In this document: positions 37,176 through 46,256 of the stretch, one piece after another
Layout: each line of letters begins with the position of its first letter
How positions within the stretch are numbered: position 1 is the stretch's first letter
DNA from: Blastococcus fimeti
GTDB taxonomy: Bacteria; Actinomycetota; Actinomycetes; Mycobacteriales; Geodermatophilaceae
Direction: 5' to 3'
Length of the DNA: 64,000 nt
NCBI GenBank assembly: GCA_900102115.1
Contig: FNAW01000001.1
Location: 62,001 to 126,000 of the forward strand
Notes under the pieces: model-generated
Told to the model about the DNA's origin: nothing
The model's input: only the letters and a program-made list of their open reading frames with translations
Database searches by the model: none
Translations under genes and position numbers: made by a program

Positions 37176-37871
37176 CAGCCTAACCCCGTTGCCGTTCTGG
37201 ACAAAGCGGTCGCCATCCTCCGTGCCGTCGCGGACGAGCCGGCGACCCTCGCCGAGCTCGTCGCACGTACCGGTCTGCCCCGCGCGACGGCCCACCGGCT
37301 GGCCGTCGCGCTCGAAGGCCACCGGCTGGTGCGGCGCACCGACACCGGCACCTGGGCGCCGGGGCCGGCGCTGGCCGAGCTCGGCCGCGGCTCGGCGGAC
37401 CTGGGCGACGTCGCCGGCCGGCACCTGGTGGCCCTGCGCGACGTGACCGGGGAGAGCGCCCAGTTCTACGTCCGCGACGGCGCCAGCCGGGTCTGCGTCG
37501 CCGCCGCCGAGCGGACCAGCGGCCTGCGCGACACCGTCCCCGTCGGCGCGCGGCTGCCCATGACCGCGGGCTCCGCGGCGCACGCGCTGCTGGCGTTCAC
37601 CCCGGCCGACGAGGTCACCCGCCTGCTCCCCTCGGCCAGCTTCACCGCCCGCACGCTGCTCGACGTCCGCCGCCGCGGCTGGGCGCACAGCATCGCCGAG
37701 CGGGAGCCGGGCGTCGCCTCGCTGTCCGCACCGGTGCGGGACGGGTCGGGCGCCGTGCTCGGCGCGGTCTCCATCTCCGGGCCGGTCGAGCGGCTGGGCC
37801 GCCGACCGGCCCCCGAGGTGGTCGGTGCGGTGCTGGACGCCGCGGCCGCGATCGCCCGCGCCGCCCGGTAG
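37170..37871 (+). CDS. ndgR: IclR-family regulator NdgR (leuCD regulator)
   Basis: A 233-residue IclR-type transcription factor. The N-terminal winged helix reads [34 protein letters not shown]; the C-terminal effector domain contains SAAHALLAF and [25 protein letters not shown]. In Streptomyces and mycobacteria NdgR controls leuCD and amino-acid-dependent growth. GTG start 37170 is divergent from leuC. Confidence 0.92.
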   Translation: MGQPNPVAVLDKAVAILRAVADEPATLAELVARTGLPRATAHRLAVALEGHRLVRRTDTGTWAPGPALAELGRGSADLGDVAGRHLVALRDVTGESAQFYVRDGASRVCVAAAERTSGLRDTVPVGARLPMTAGSAAHALLAFTPADEVTRLLPSASFTARTLLDVRRRGWAHSIAEREPGVASLSAPVRDGSGAVLGAVSISGPVERLGRRPAPEVVGAVLDAAAAIARAAR

Positions 37872-37872
37872 G

Positions 37873-38154
37873 TCAGTCCTCCCCGGTCTCCGGCGAGGGG
37901 ACGACGATCGGCCGGAGGCGGGCCCAGAGGGCGAACGCCAGCGCGAACACGACCATGGCCAGGCCGACCCAGAGGTTGGCGTTGACCCCGCCGGCCTTCT
38001 CCAGCGCCTCCTCGCCGTTGTCGACCAGGCCGACGACGACCAGGACGACGCCGTAGAAGCCGATCAGGGCCGCGATGACGTTGCGGACGTCGAACGCGCC
38101 CGCCGCCTTCTTCTCACCGGACTCGTGGGTGGCAGAGCTTCCTGCTGCGCTCAT
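37873..38154 (-). CDS. Small two-helix membrane protein downstream of a sodium symporter
   Basis: A 93-residue protein with two transmembrane helices (VIAALIGFYGVVLVVVGLV and NLWVGLAMVVFALAFALWA) and polar ends. ATG has AGGAGAGG upstream and lies 18 nt after the symporter stop. It is likely a small partner or stability factor of the symporter; no known domain recognised. Confidence 0.75.
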   Translation of the reverse strand: MSAAGSSATHESGEKKAAGAFDVRNVIAALIGFYGVVLVVVGLVDNGEEALEKAGGVNANLWVGLAMVVFALAFALWARLRPIVVPSPETGED

Positions 38155-38172
38155 CGGACTGCCTCTCCTGAC

Positions 38173-39858
38173 TCAGCGGAAGATGATGTTGAGGATGACG
38201 ACCATGACCAGCGAGATGCCGGCCAGCGGCACCGGCGACCGGTACCAGGGGAGGCGGTGCGCCTCCGGGTCGGTGCGCTGCTCCTTCGGCGTCTCGGAGT
38301 AGACCAGCCCGACCAGTTGATCGGCGGGCTTGGGCTGCGACACCTGCGTGACCACCACGCTGACGACGATGTCGACGACGAACGCCGCGCCGGCGGCCAC
38401 GAAGCTGGCGCCCTGGCCCCCGAGCGGGAGCACGCCGAGGGAGACCTCGCCGAAGGCGTCCTCGCTCAACAGCGCGACGGTGACCGCGGCCAGGGTGCCG
38501 GACACCAGGCCCGCCCAGCCGGCCGTCGGCGTCATCCGCTTCCAGAACATGCCAAGGATGAACGTGGCGAACAGCGGCGCGTTGAAGAAGCCGAACAGCG
38601 TCTGCAGGTAGTCCATCAGGTTCGTGTAGCCGGACGCGATGAGCGCCGTCCCGATGGCGGTGACCGTGGCGCCGACCGTCGCCCAGCGACCGACCTTGAG
38701 GTAGTAGTCGTCGGGCCGGTCCTTCTTCACGTACTGCTGCCACAGGTCGTAGCTGAAGACGGTGTTGAAGGCCGAGATGTTGGCCGCCATGCCGGCCATG
38801 AACGCCGCCAGCAGACCGGCGAGCGCGACGCCGAGCAGGCCGTTGGGCAGCACGTCGCTGATCAGGTACAGGATCGAGTTGTTGTAGTCGAAGTCCTCGT
38901 CCCCCGCGGCCTTCGCCTCGACCACCTCGGGCACCAGGACGGTGGCGATGATGCCGGGGATGACGACGATGAACGGCACGAACATCTTCGGGAACGACCC
39001 GATGATCGGGGTGGCCCGCGCGGCGGAGATCGAGTGCGTGGCCATCGCTCGCTGCACCTCGACGAAGTTCGTCGTCCAGTAGCCGAAGGACAGCACGAAC
39101 CCGAGGCCGAAGACGATGCCGACGACCGACCAGAACGGGCTGTCGAAGCCGGTCAGCTCGGTGGCCGGCCACGAGGCCAGCATCTCCTCGTTGCCCGCGT
39201 CCCGGACGCTGTCGATCAGGCCACCGATGCCGCCGGCGCGGTGCAGGCCGATCAGGGTCAGCGGCAGCAGCGCGGCCACGATCACGAAGAACTGCAGGAC
39301 CTCGTTGTAGATGGCCGCCGACAGTCCACCGAGGGTGATGTAGCTCAGCACGACGGCGGCGGCGACGATCAGCGACACCCACAGCGGCCAGCCGAGCAGC
39401 AGCTCGACGATGCGCGCCAGCAGGTAGAGGTTGATGCCGGCGATGAGGATCTGCGCGACGGCGAAGCTGAGCGCGTTGACCAGGTGCGCCCCCGGCCCGA
39501 ACCGGCGGCGCATGTACTCGGGGACGCTGCGGACCTTCGACCCGTAGTAGAAGGGCATCATCACGACGCCGAGGAAGAGCATCGCCGGGACGGCGCCGAT
39601 CCAGAAGTAGTGCATCGTCGCCATGCCGAACTGGGCCCCGTTGGCCGACATGCCGACGATCTCGACCGCGCCCAGGTTCGCCGACACGAAGGCCAGGCCG
39701 GTCACCCAGGCCGGCAGCGACCGCCCCGACAGGAAGAAGTCGAGGCTGTCCGACACCCGTCGCCGCGCGGCGAAGCCGATGCCCAGGACGACGGCGAAGT
39801 ACGCGGCGACGAGCGCGTAGTCCACGAGGTTCGCGTCGAGCTGCAGGGTGTCGTCCAT
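38173..39858 (-). CDS. Sodium:solute symporter (SSS/SGLT family), probable galactose/sugar
   Basis: A 561-residue transporter with about 14 transmembrane helices. It shows SSS-family features: GRSLPAWVTGLAFVSANLGAVE, YITLGGLSAAIYNEVLQFF and GLLAAFMAGMAANISAFNTVFSYD. Its position 24 nt downstream of galK, in galT-galK-symporter-small membrane gene, suggests uptake of galactose or a related hexose. Substrate is inference from context. Confidence 0.88.
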   Translation of the reverse strand: MDDTLQLDANLVDYALVAAYFAVVLGIGFAARRRVSDSLDFFLSGRSLPAWVTGLAFVSANLGAVEIVGMSANGAQFGMATMHYFWIGAVPAMLFLGVVMMPFYYGSKVRSVPEYMRRRFGPGAHLVNALSFAVAQILIAGINLYLLARIVELLLGWPLWVSLIVAAAVVLSYITLGGLSAAIYNEVLQFFVIVAALLPLTLIGLHRAGGIGGLIDSVRDAGNEEMLASWPATELTGFDSPFWSVVGIVFGLGFVLSFGYWTTNFVEVQRAMATHSISAARATPIIGSFPKMFVPFIVVIPGIIATVLVPEVVEAKAAGDEDFDYNNSILYLISDVLPNGLLGVALAGLLAAFMAGMAANISAFNTVFSYDLWQQYVKKDRPDDYYLKVGRWATVGATVTAIGTALIASGYTNLMDYLQTLFGFFNAPLFATFILGMFWKRMTPTAGWAGLVSGTLAAVTVALLSEDAFGEVSLGVLPLGGQGASFVAAGAAFVVDIVVSVVVTQVSQPKPADQLVGLVYSETPKEQRTDPEAHRLPWYRSPVPLAGISLVMVVILNIIFR

Positions 39859-39882
39859 GTAGTCCTCTTCTCGGGGGGTCGG

Positions 39883-41046
39883 TCAGACCAGCCGTCGCGC
39901 GCCGGCGGACGGAACGGTGACGAAGGTGCGCGGCGCCGACGAGCCGGCGCGCTCGGTGCGGCCGGAGACGGCCGCCGTGACGGGATCGACGGCGTCGGCG
40001 TCGACGAGGGCGATGACGCTCCCACCGAACCCGCCGCCCACCATGCGGGCGCCGTGGGCGCCGGCCTCGAGTGCGGCGGTCACGCAGACGTCGATCAGCG
40101 GGACGGAGACCTCGAAGTCGTCGCGGAGCGACGCATGGCCCTCGGTCAGCAGCGCGCCGATGGTGCGCGGGTCCTGCCCGGCGCGGAGGACGTCGACGAC
40201 GCGCCGCACGCGCGCGTCCTCGCTGACCACGTGCCGGGCACGGCGGTGCAGCACCTCCCCCTCGGCCGTCCCGTCGGCCAGGGGCTCGAGTGCCGCCACG
40301 TCGGGGACGTCGCGCAGCAGCTCGACGCCGAGCCGCGAGGCCGCCGCCTCGCACTCGCGGCGCCGGTCCCGGTAGCCGCCCTCGGCGTGGTCGTGGGTGG
40401 TGCCGGTGTCGATCACCAGCAGCGCCAGCCCGGCGGCGGCCAGGTCGAAGGGCACCTGCTCGGTGCTCCGGTCGCGGGTGTCGAGGAACAGGGCGGCGCC
40501 GACCTCGCAGAGCAGGGACGCGGACTGGTCGAGGATGCCGGTCGGGGCGCCGACGAAGTCGTTCTCCGCCCGCCGGGCGACGTCGACGAGGTCGTCCCGC
40601 GACAGGTCGAGGTCGAGCAGGTCGCGCAGCGCCAGGGCCACGGCGCACTCGAGCGCGGCCGACGAGGACAGCCCGGCACCGGCGGGGACGTCGCCGTCGA
40701 CCAGGACGCTCAGCCCGCCGGGCACCGAGCCTGCCAGCTCGGCCACGACACCCGCGACGTACCCGGCCCACCCCGACGGCGTGCCGGGCGCGAGGTCGGC
40801 GAGGGCGAGATCGGCGTCCTCGTCGGGGTGCTGCAGCGACCGGACCACCAGCCGGCCGTCGTCGCGGCGGGCGACGGCGGCGCGCGTCGTGTGCGCGAGC
40901 GCGATCGGCAGCACGAAGCCGCCGTTGTAGTCGGTGTGCTCGCCGATGACGTTGACCCGCCCGGGCGCCGCCCAGACGCCCTCCGGTCCGCCGCCGAAGC
41001 GCTCCTCGAACGCCGTGGCGGCCCGTCCGGCGTCGCCGTCGCTCAC
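39883..41046 (-). CDS. galK: Galactokinase
   Basis: A 387-residue GHMP kinase that phosphorylates galactose. Motifs: PGRVNVIGEHTDYNGGFVLP (galactokinase signature), GAGLSSSAALECAVAL (ATP loop) and MVGGGFGGSVIALV. The GTG start overlaps the galT stop as GTGA, so GalT and GalK are co-translated. Confidence 0.96.
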   Translation of the reverse strand: MSDGDAGRAATAFEERFGGGPEGVWAAPGRVNVIGEHTDYNGGFVLPIALAHTTRAAVARRDDGRLVVRSLQHPDEDADLALADLAPGTPSGWAGYVAGVVAELAGSVPGGLSVLVDGDVPAGAGLSSSAALECAVALALRDLLDLDLSRDDLVDVARRAENDFVGAPTGILDQSASLLCEVGAALFLDTRDRSTEQVPFDLAAAGLALLVIDTGTTHDHAEGGYRDRRRECEAAASRLGVELLRDVPDVAALEPLADGTAEGEVLHRRARHVVSEDARVRRVVDVLRAGQDPRTIGALLTEGHASLRDDFEVSVPLIDVCVTAALEAGAHGARMVGGGFGGSVIALVDADAVDPVTAAVSGRTERAGSSAPRTFVTVPSAGARRLV

Positions 41047-42134
41047 GGGAGCACCACGGCCCGCAACTGCTCCGCGACGTCCTCGGGGTTGGTGTCGGTG
41101 ATGAACGCGCCCATCCCGGACTCCGACCCGGCCAGGTACTTCAGCTTGCCGGGCGCGCGGCGCAGCGAGAACAGCTGCAGGTGCAGCCACCACTCGTCGC
41201 GGGCGGCCCGCGGGGCCTGGTTCCAGGAGGCGATGTAGGGCATCGGGGTGTCGAAGCGGTGCGCGAAGCGGCCCAGCACGTCGAGGTAGACGGCCACGAG
41301 GTCGTCCCGCTCCTGGTCGGTGAGCGCCGCCAGGTCGGGCACCTTCCGGGTCGGGAACAGCTGCACCTCGTAGGGCCAGCGGGCCGCGGCGGGGACGAAG
41401 GCGGTCCAGGACCCGTTGGCCGCCACCACGCGCGGGCCGGAGCGCTCGGCCTCGACGACCTCGGCGAACAGGTCGCCGCCGGAGGTCTCCCGGTGGCGGC
41501 GCACCGAGCCCAGCACCTTCTCCACCCGGGCGGGGACGAACGGGTAGGCGTAGATCTGCCCGTGCGGGTGCGACAGCGTCACCCCGATCTCCTCGCCGTG
41601 GTTCTCGAAGACGAAGACCTGCTCGACCCCCTCGATCCGCGACAGCTCCGCGGTCCGCTCCGCCCACACGTCCACGACCAGCCGGGCCCGGTCCGGCGGC
41701 AGCTGGAAGAAGTCGCGGTCGTGGTCGCTGGTGAACACGACGACCTCGCACCGGCCGAAGCCCGGCCGCAGCTCGGCCAGCGGTGCGCCCGGTGCGCTGG
41801 GCGGGACGTCGCGCTCGACGCCCGTGGCCAGGGAGGGGAAGCGGTTCTCGAAGGCGACGACCTGGTAGTCGGAGTCGGGGATCTCCGTCGGCCGGCCGGG
41901 CCGGGAGGGGCACAGCGGGCACTGGTCGGCCGGCGGCAGGAAGGTGCGCGTCTGCCGGTGCGAGGCGATGACGACCCACTCGCCGAGCAGCGCGTCCCAG
42001 CGCAGCTGCGAGCGGGTGGCGACCGGCGGCAGGTCCCGGGTGTCGGCGGCGTCGTGGGCGGCCGGGTGGGAGCCGTCCTCGTCGAAGTAGAGGATCTCCC
42101 GGCCGTCCGCCAGGGAACGACTGGTCCGGATCAC
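41043..42134 (-). CDS. galT: Galactose-1-phosphate uridylyltransferase
   Basis: A 363-residue Leloir-pathway enzyme. The catalytic HPH triad is in TLSHPHGQIYAYPF, and zinc ligands include CPLCPS. GTG at 42134 has GGGAGG seven bases upstream and is preferred over a longer ATG start (42173). It is the first gene of galT-galK-symporter and is divergent from the GH3 gene. galE is not in the window. Confidence 0.95.
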   Translation of the reverse strand: MIRTSRSLADGREILYFDEDGSHPAAHDAADTRDLPPVATRSQLRWDALLGEWVVIASHRQTRTFLPPADQCPLCPSRPGRPTEIPDSDYQVVAFENRFPSLATGVERDVPPSAPGAPLAELRPGFGRCEVVVFTSDHDRDFFQLPPDRARLVVDVWAERTAELSRIEGVEQVFVFENHGEEIGVTLSHPHGQIYAYPFVPARVEKVLGSVRRHRETSGGDLFAEVVEAERSGPRVVAANGSWTAFVPAAARWPYEVQLFPTRKVPDLAALTDQERDDLVAVYLDVLGRFAHRFDTPMPYIASWNQAPRAARDEWWLHLQLFSLRRAPGKLKYLAGSESGMGAFITDTNPEDVAEQLRAVVLP

Positions 42135-42192
42135 CGTTGCGCCTCCCGCACAGGTCAGGCCTCTGATCCACATCCGGGAGCGGGCCGGTCAC

Positions 42193-42198
42193 ACGCTA
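42193..42198 (-). promoter_or_regulatory. Candidate -10 (TAGCGT) for galT operon
   Basis: TAGCGT on the minus strand lies in the 158-bp divergent gap and would give a leader of about 50 nt with a good Shine-Dalgarno. A TACGTT hexamer at 42244-42249 is the matching candidate for the GH3 gene. Confidence 0.3.
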
Positions 42199-42292
42199 GA
42201 CCCGCGCACGGCGCCGGGCACCGCAGGCGTCCCCCGTTCGCGCTACGTTCCGCGACGCAGAACACACCCCGACCCTCGACGAGAACGGGCCC

Positions 42293-44746
42293 ATGACGAA
42301 CGACGCCGACCTGTCCCCCACCCGGCTCTCCGACGCCCTGGGCGCCCTTTCCCTGGAGCATAAGGTCCAGCTGCTCACCGGGCGGGACTTCTGGACCACC
42401 TGGCCGATCGAGTCGATCGGCCTGCGCCGGATCCTGGTGTCCGACGGCCCCTCCGGCGTCCGCGGTGAGGTCTGGGACGAGCGGGATCCCTCGCTCAACC
42501 TGCCCTCGGCGACGGCGCTGGCCTCCTCCTGGGATCCGGGGATCGCCCGCCGCTACGGGGCGGCGGCCGCGGTGGAGGCCCGCCGCAAGGGGGTCGACGT
42601 CGTCCTCGGGCCGACGATCAACCTGCACCGCTCGCCGCTGGGCGGCCGGCACTTCGAGTGCTTCAGCGAGGACCCGGTGCTCACCGCCGAGCTCGCCGCC
42701 GCCTACGTCTCCGGCGTCCAGGACAACGGCGTGGGCGCGACGCCGAAGCACTACATCGCCAACGACTTCGAGACCGACCGCTTCACCGTGGACGTCCGCG
42801 CCGACGACCGGACCCTGCGCGAGCTGTACCTGCTGGCGTTCGAGAAGGCGGTCGTCGAGGCGCGGGCCTGGTTGGTCATGAGCTCGTACAACTCGATCAA
42901 CGGCGCCACCGCCAGCGAGAACGAGCTGCTGGAGACGCCGCTGAACAGCCAGTGGGGCTTCGACGGCGTCGTCATCAGCGACTGGACCGGCGTCCGGAGC
43001 CTGGAGAGCGCGAAGGCCTCGCAGGACCTGGTCATGCCCGGCCCGCAGGGCCCCTGGGGCGACGCGCTGGTCGCGGCGGTCCGCGCCGGGGAGATCGAGG
43101 AGGCGACGGTCGACCGCAAGGTGCTGCGCATCCTCCGGCTGGCGGAGCGGGTCGGGGCGCTCTCCGGCTCGGAGCCGGCCGAGCCGGTCCTGGTCGAGGA
43201 CGGGCCGGCGCTGGTCCGTGAGGCCGCCGCCGAGGGCATCGTGCTGCTGGAGAACCGGGGCGAGCTGCCGTGGGCGCCCTCGGCCCTGCGCTCGGTCGCC
43301 GTGATCGGCAACAACGCCTCGGCCGCGCGGACGCAGGGCGGCGGCAGCGCGACCGTCGTCCCGGAGTACACCGTCTCCCCGCTGGAGGGCCTGCGTGCAG
43401 CCCTGCCCGGGGTGGACGTGCGGTACTCGGTCGGCGCGGTGGTCCAGGACGGCGTGGTGGAGCTCCCGCTGCGCGAGCTGACCAACCCCTCCACCGGCGA
43501 GCCCGGCCTGCACGCGCGGTTCCTCGCCGAGGACGGCGCGGAGCTGCTCGCCGAGGACCGCCGCTCCAGCAACCTCGTCTACTTCGGCAGCGACGTGCCC
43601 ATCGAGGACGCCGCCGAGTTCGAGCTGACCACCCGGTTCACCCCCGCGGAGAGCGGCGTCGTCCGGCTCGGCGTCGCCCTCGTCGGCACCGCGAAGCTGT
43701 ACGTCGACGACGAACTGCTGCTGGACGAGAAGCTGCGGCCCAGCGCGGAGGCGCTCGGGGCGGCCTTCACCAACCCGCCCACGGCCTCGGCCCGGGTGGA
43801 GCTCACCGCGGGGACGCCGGTGGACCTGCGGCTGGTGTACGACCTTCGCCGGCGCCGCGGCTTCAACGCCCGCGCCATGTCGCTGCGCCTGGGCACCGAG
43901 CCGGCCGACGTCGACGCCGACGCGCTGATCGCCGAGGCCGCCCGCACCGCCGCGGAGGCCGACGTCGCGCTGGTCGTCGTCGGCACGAACTCCCTCGTCG
44001 AGTCCGAGGGCTACGACCGGACGACGCTGGCCCTGCCGGGGCGGCAGGACGACCTCGTCCGCGCCGTGGTCGCCGCGAACCCGCGCACGGTGGTGCTGGT
44101 GAACTCGGGCGCACCGGTGCTGCTGCCGTGGCGGGACGACGTCGCGGGCCTGCTGCTGGGCTGGTTCGGCGGGCAGGAGTTCGGCAACGCGGTCGCCGAC
44201 GTCCTCCTCGGTGCGACCGAGCCCGGCGGGCGGCTGCCGACCACGTGGCCGGCCGCGGAGGCCGATGTGCCGGTGCTCTCCTGCACCCCGGTCGACGGGG
44301 CGCTGGAGTACGCCGAGGGCATCCACATCGGCTACCGGGCCTGGCTGAAGCAGGAGACCCCGCCGGCGTACTGGTTCGGCGCCGGCCGGGGCTACACCCG
44401 GATCGAGCTCACCGGCGTCGACGCACCGGGGAGCGCCCGCGGGGGCGAGATCGTGACGGTGACCGTGCAGGTGGCCAACCGCGGCGACCGCGCCGGCAAG
44501 CAGGTCGTGCAGGTCTACGCCGAGCGCCCCGACTCCGCCGTCGACCGGCCGGTGCGCTGGCTGGTGGGCTCCGCTCCTGTGCGCGTCCCCGCCGGGGAGT
44601 CGGCCCGGGTGGAGGTGTCCGTCCCCACCCGGCTGCTGGCCCACTGGGCGGACGGGTGGCGGTACGAGCCGGGCGCCTACCGGCTCCGGGTGGGGACGAG
44701 CGTCGTCGAGCTGCCCCTGGAGGCGGCGCTCACCCTGGACGACTGA
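42293..44746 (+). CDS. GH3 beta-glucosidase-type glycoside hydrolase with inserted PA14 domain
   Basis: An 817-residue cytoplasmic glycosidase. GH3 N-domain motifs: SDGPSGVRGE, GRHFECFSEDPVL, KHYIANDFETDR and the nucleophile aspartate in GVVISDWTGV. A PA14 carbohydrate-binding insert (about residues 395-540) interrupts the C-domain, and a fibronectin III-like domain (AGKQVVQVYAE) ends it. No signal peptide, so it acts on imported oligosaccharides. It is divergent from the galactose operon, perhaps supplying hexose to it. Confidence 0.92.
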   Translation: MTNDADLSPTRLSDALGALSLEHKVQLLTGRDFWTTWPIESIGLRRILVSDGPSGVRGEVWDERDPSLNLPSATALASSWDPGIARRYGAAAAVEARRKGVDVVLGPTINLHRSPLGGRHFECFSEDPVLTAELAAAYVSGVQDNGVGATPKHYIANDFETDRFTVDVRADDRTLRELYLLAFEKAVVEARAWLVMSSYNSINGATASENELLETPLNSQWGFDGVVISDWTGVRSLESAKASQDLVMPGPQGPWGDALVAAVRAGEIEEATVDRKVLRILRLAERVGALSGSEPAEPVLVEDGPALVREAAAEGIVLLENRGELPWAPSALRSVAVIGNNASAARTQGGGSATVVPEYTVSPLEGLRAALPGVDVRYSVGAVVQDGVVELPLRELTNPSTGEPGLHARFLAEDGAELLAEDRRSSNLVYFGSDVPIEDAAEFELTTRFTPAESGVVRLGVALVGTAKLYVDDELLLDEKLRPSAEALGAAFTNPPTASARVELTAGTPVDLRLVYDLRRRRGFNARAMSLRLGTEPADVDADALIAEAARTAAEADVALVVVGTNSLVESEGYDRTTLALPGRQDDLVRAVVAANPRTVVLVNSGAPVLLPWRDDVAGLLLGWFGGQEFGNAVADVLLGATEPGGRLPTTWPAAEADVPVLSCTPVDGALEYAEGIHIGYRAWLKQETPPAYWFGAGRGYTRIELTGVDAPGSARGGEIVTVTVQVANRGDRAGKQVVQVYAERPDSAVDRPVRWLVGSAPVRVPAGESARVEVSVPTRLLAHWADGWRYEPGAYRLRVGTSVVELPLEAALTLDD

Positions 44747-44760
44747 CCCCGGGAAACGGC

Positions 44761-44794
44761 GAGAGCCCCCGACCGTTGCCGGTCGGGGGCTCTC
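44761..44794. terminator. Terminator between GH3 gene and tRNA-Glu copy 1
   Basis: A perfect 14-bp GC-rich stem (44761-44774 with 44781-44794) and 6-nt loop, suitable for both converging transcripts. Confidence 0.8.
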
Positions 44795-44802
44795 GCGCGT
44801 TG

Positions 44803-44875
44803 TAGCCCCGAAGGGATTCGAACCCTCGCTACCGCCGTGAGAGGGCGGCGTCCTGGGCCGCTAGACGACGGGGCC
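44803..44875 (-). tRNA. tRNA-Glu (anticodon CTC), copy 1
   Basis: A 73-nt cloverleaf on the minus strand: acceptor GGCCCCG pairs with CGGGGCT, anticodon loop CTCTCAC gives CTC, T-arm GGTTCGAATCC is canonical. CCA is not encoded. The sequence is identical to copy 2. Confidence 0.95.
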
Positions 44876-44935
44876 GGACGGCGACGATTTGCCACGGCTC
44901 CCCGGCCGGCCGGCACGGGGGGGTCGAACGACGAC

Positions 44936-44969
44936 GAGAGCCCCCGACCGTTGCCGGTCGGGGGCTCTC
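44936..44969 (-). terminator. Terminator between the two tRNA-Glu genes
   Basis: Same 14-bp stem and 6-nt loop as at 44761-44794. It should stop transcription from tRNA-Gln/tRNA-Glu copy 2 before copy 1, so copy 1 needs its own promoter or read-through. Confidence 0.75.
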
Positions 44970-44977
44970 GCGCGTTG

Positions 44978-45050
44978 TAGCCCCGAAGGGATTCGAACCC
45001 TCGCTACCGCCGTGAGAGGGCGGCGTCCTGGGCCGCTAGACGACGGGGCC
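44978..45050 (-). tRNA. tRNA-Glu (anticodon CTC), copy 2
   Basis: Identical 73-nt tRNA on the minus strand, 70 nt downstream of tRNA-Gln; same CTC anticodon and no encoded CCA. Confidence 0.95.
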
Positions 45051-45120
45051 GTGCAGTGCTGCGATCGTGCTCCAGCGGAGGAGCTGGCACATCTTCGGTG
45101 GAAACTGTGACAGAGCCTCG

Positions 45121-45192
45121 CTGGGGTACCAGGACTCGAACCTAGACTAACGGAACCAGAAACCGTCGGGCTGCCAATTACCCCATACCCCA
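45121..45192 (-). tRNA. tRNA-Gln (anticodon CTG)
   Basis: A 72-nt tRNA: acceptor TGGGGTA pairs with TACCCCA, anticodon loop TTCTGGT gives CTG, T-arm AGGTTCGAGTCCT. The innermost anticodon-stem pair (31-39) is T-T, a mismatch. CCA not encoded. Confidence 0.95.
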
Positions 45193-45219
45193 TGGGCCGT
45201 TCTCACGGCGCCGCAGAAG

Positions 45220-45225
45220 ACGATA
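45220..45225 (-). promoter_or_regulatory. Candidate -10 (TATCGT) for tRNA-Gln
   Basis: TATCGT on the minus strand lies 27 nt before the mature tRNA-Gln 5' end, a normal distance for a tRNA promoter. The -35 is not clear. Confidence 0.35.
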
Positions 45226-45257
45226 CCCGAAGCTCGACCGGCTCCGCGCACCCCCCT

Positions 45258-46256
45258 CTAGGTCCGCGCGCCCCGCCGGGCGAGCAGCGCGGCGAACACG
45301 GCCACTCCTGCGGCTCCGACCAGCGCGAACGCCGATCCCGGGCCGTCCGGGACCAACCCCGGGACGGCGTCCTCCCCCAGGACGGCGCCGAGCAGGAGCA
45401 CCGCCACCGCGACGACGACGTGCAGCGCGACGGCCGCCTCGAGCCCGCCGGTGAGGGCCACGACCGCCGAGGCGGCCAGCCCGAGGACCACCCGCCCGAC
45501 GAGAGCGGGGACGTCGTCCGTGCCGTGCAGCAGGGCGCCGAGCAGCGCCGTGACGACCGCGGCCACGACGGCGCCGGCCCGGGGCCGGCCGATCCAGCCG
45601 GCGACGGCCTGGCTCAGGTACCCGCGCAGCAGCACCTCCTCCGCCGCGGCGCGCAGCGGCACCGTGAGCAGCCCGGCCAGCAGCACCCAGGCCAGGTCGT
45701 CCACCGGACCCGGGACCGCGCGATCCGCGACCCGGACGGCGCCGGCACAGGCCAGCCCGACGCCGGCACCCGCGGTGCCCAGTGCGAGCAGGGCCGACCG
45801 GCCCAGCAGCGGCCAGCGGAACCGGCCGGCCTCCGACAGCCCGCGCCCCGGCCCGACGCCGTGGGCGACCGGCCAGGCCAGCAGCACCGCGGGCAGAGCG
45901 ACGGCGAGGAACAGGCCGGTCACCAGCAGCCCGCGCCAGGTGAGCGGGACCGGGTCGAGGTCGGCGCCGGTGCCGGTCAGCACGTCGGCGATGCGGGTGA
46001 GGACCAGGCCGATGCCGAGCAGGAAGGCGATCACCAGCAGGCCCGCGACCGGGCGCCACCAGGCCCACGGCGCGTCGCGCATCGCCAGCACGAAGGGCGT
46101 CGCCCGGACCTGCTCGGGCTCCTCGGCGACCGCCACCTGCCGCGGCGCCGCCTCGGGCAGCAGGTCCGGCGACGGGCGCAACGTGGGCGGCGGGCCGGCG
46201 TAGCGCTCCGCCGCCTGCTCCTCCGGCGCCGGCCCCCACGACGCCTCGGCGGTCAT
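45258..46256 (-). CDS. CPBP family intramembrane metalloprotease-like protein
   Basis: A 332-residue membrane protein with about eight hydrophobic helices after a Pro-rich N-tail. The CPBP motifs are [11 protein letters not shown] (EExxxR), then ALLHGTDD supplying a histidine, and [10 protein letters not shown], where the usual Asn of HxxxN/D is not retained. ATG overlaps the gltX stop as ATGA. It may be a protease of the CAAX/bacteriocin-processing family or a non-peptidase member. Confidence 0.78.
   Translation of the reverse strand: MTAEASWGPAPEEQAAERYAGPPPTLRPSPDLLPEAAPRQVAVAEEPEQVRATPFVLAMRDAPWAWWRPVAGLLVIAFLLGIGLVLTRIADVLTGTGADLDPVPLTWRGLLVTGLFLAVALPAVLLAWPVAHGVGPGRGLSEAGRFRWPLLGRSALLALGTAGAGVGLACAGAVRVADRAVPGPVDDLAWVLLAGLLTVPLRAAAEEVLLRGYLSQAVAGWIGRPRAGAVVAAVVTALLGALLHGTDDVPALVGRVVLGLAASAVVALTGGLEAAVALHVVVAVAVLLLGAVLGEDAVPGLVPDGPGSAFALVGAAGVAVFAALLARRGART

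Larger units (their letters stand above)
44760..44876. repeat. 117-bp direct repeat, copy 1 (terminator plus tRNA-Glu)
   Basis: Identical to 44935-45051 at all 117 positions, offset 175 bp. It contains one hairpin terminator and one complete tRNA-Glu(CTC). Confidence 0.9.
44935..45051. repeat. 117-bp direct repeat, copy 2 (terminator plus tRNA-Glu)
   Basis: Second identical copy of the unit; see copy 1 at 44760-44876. Confidence 0.9.

Noticed and set aside
44760..45051. tRNA-Glu repeat as a phage or ICE attachment site
   Set aside because: The repeat is the whole tRNA plus terminator and there is no integrase or mobile gene nearby; simple tandem duplication is enough.
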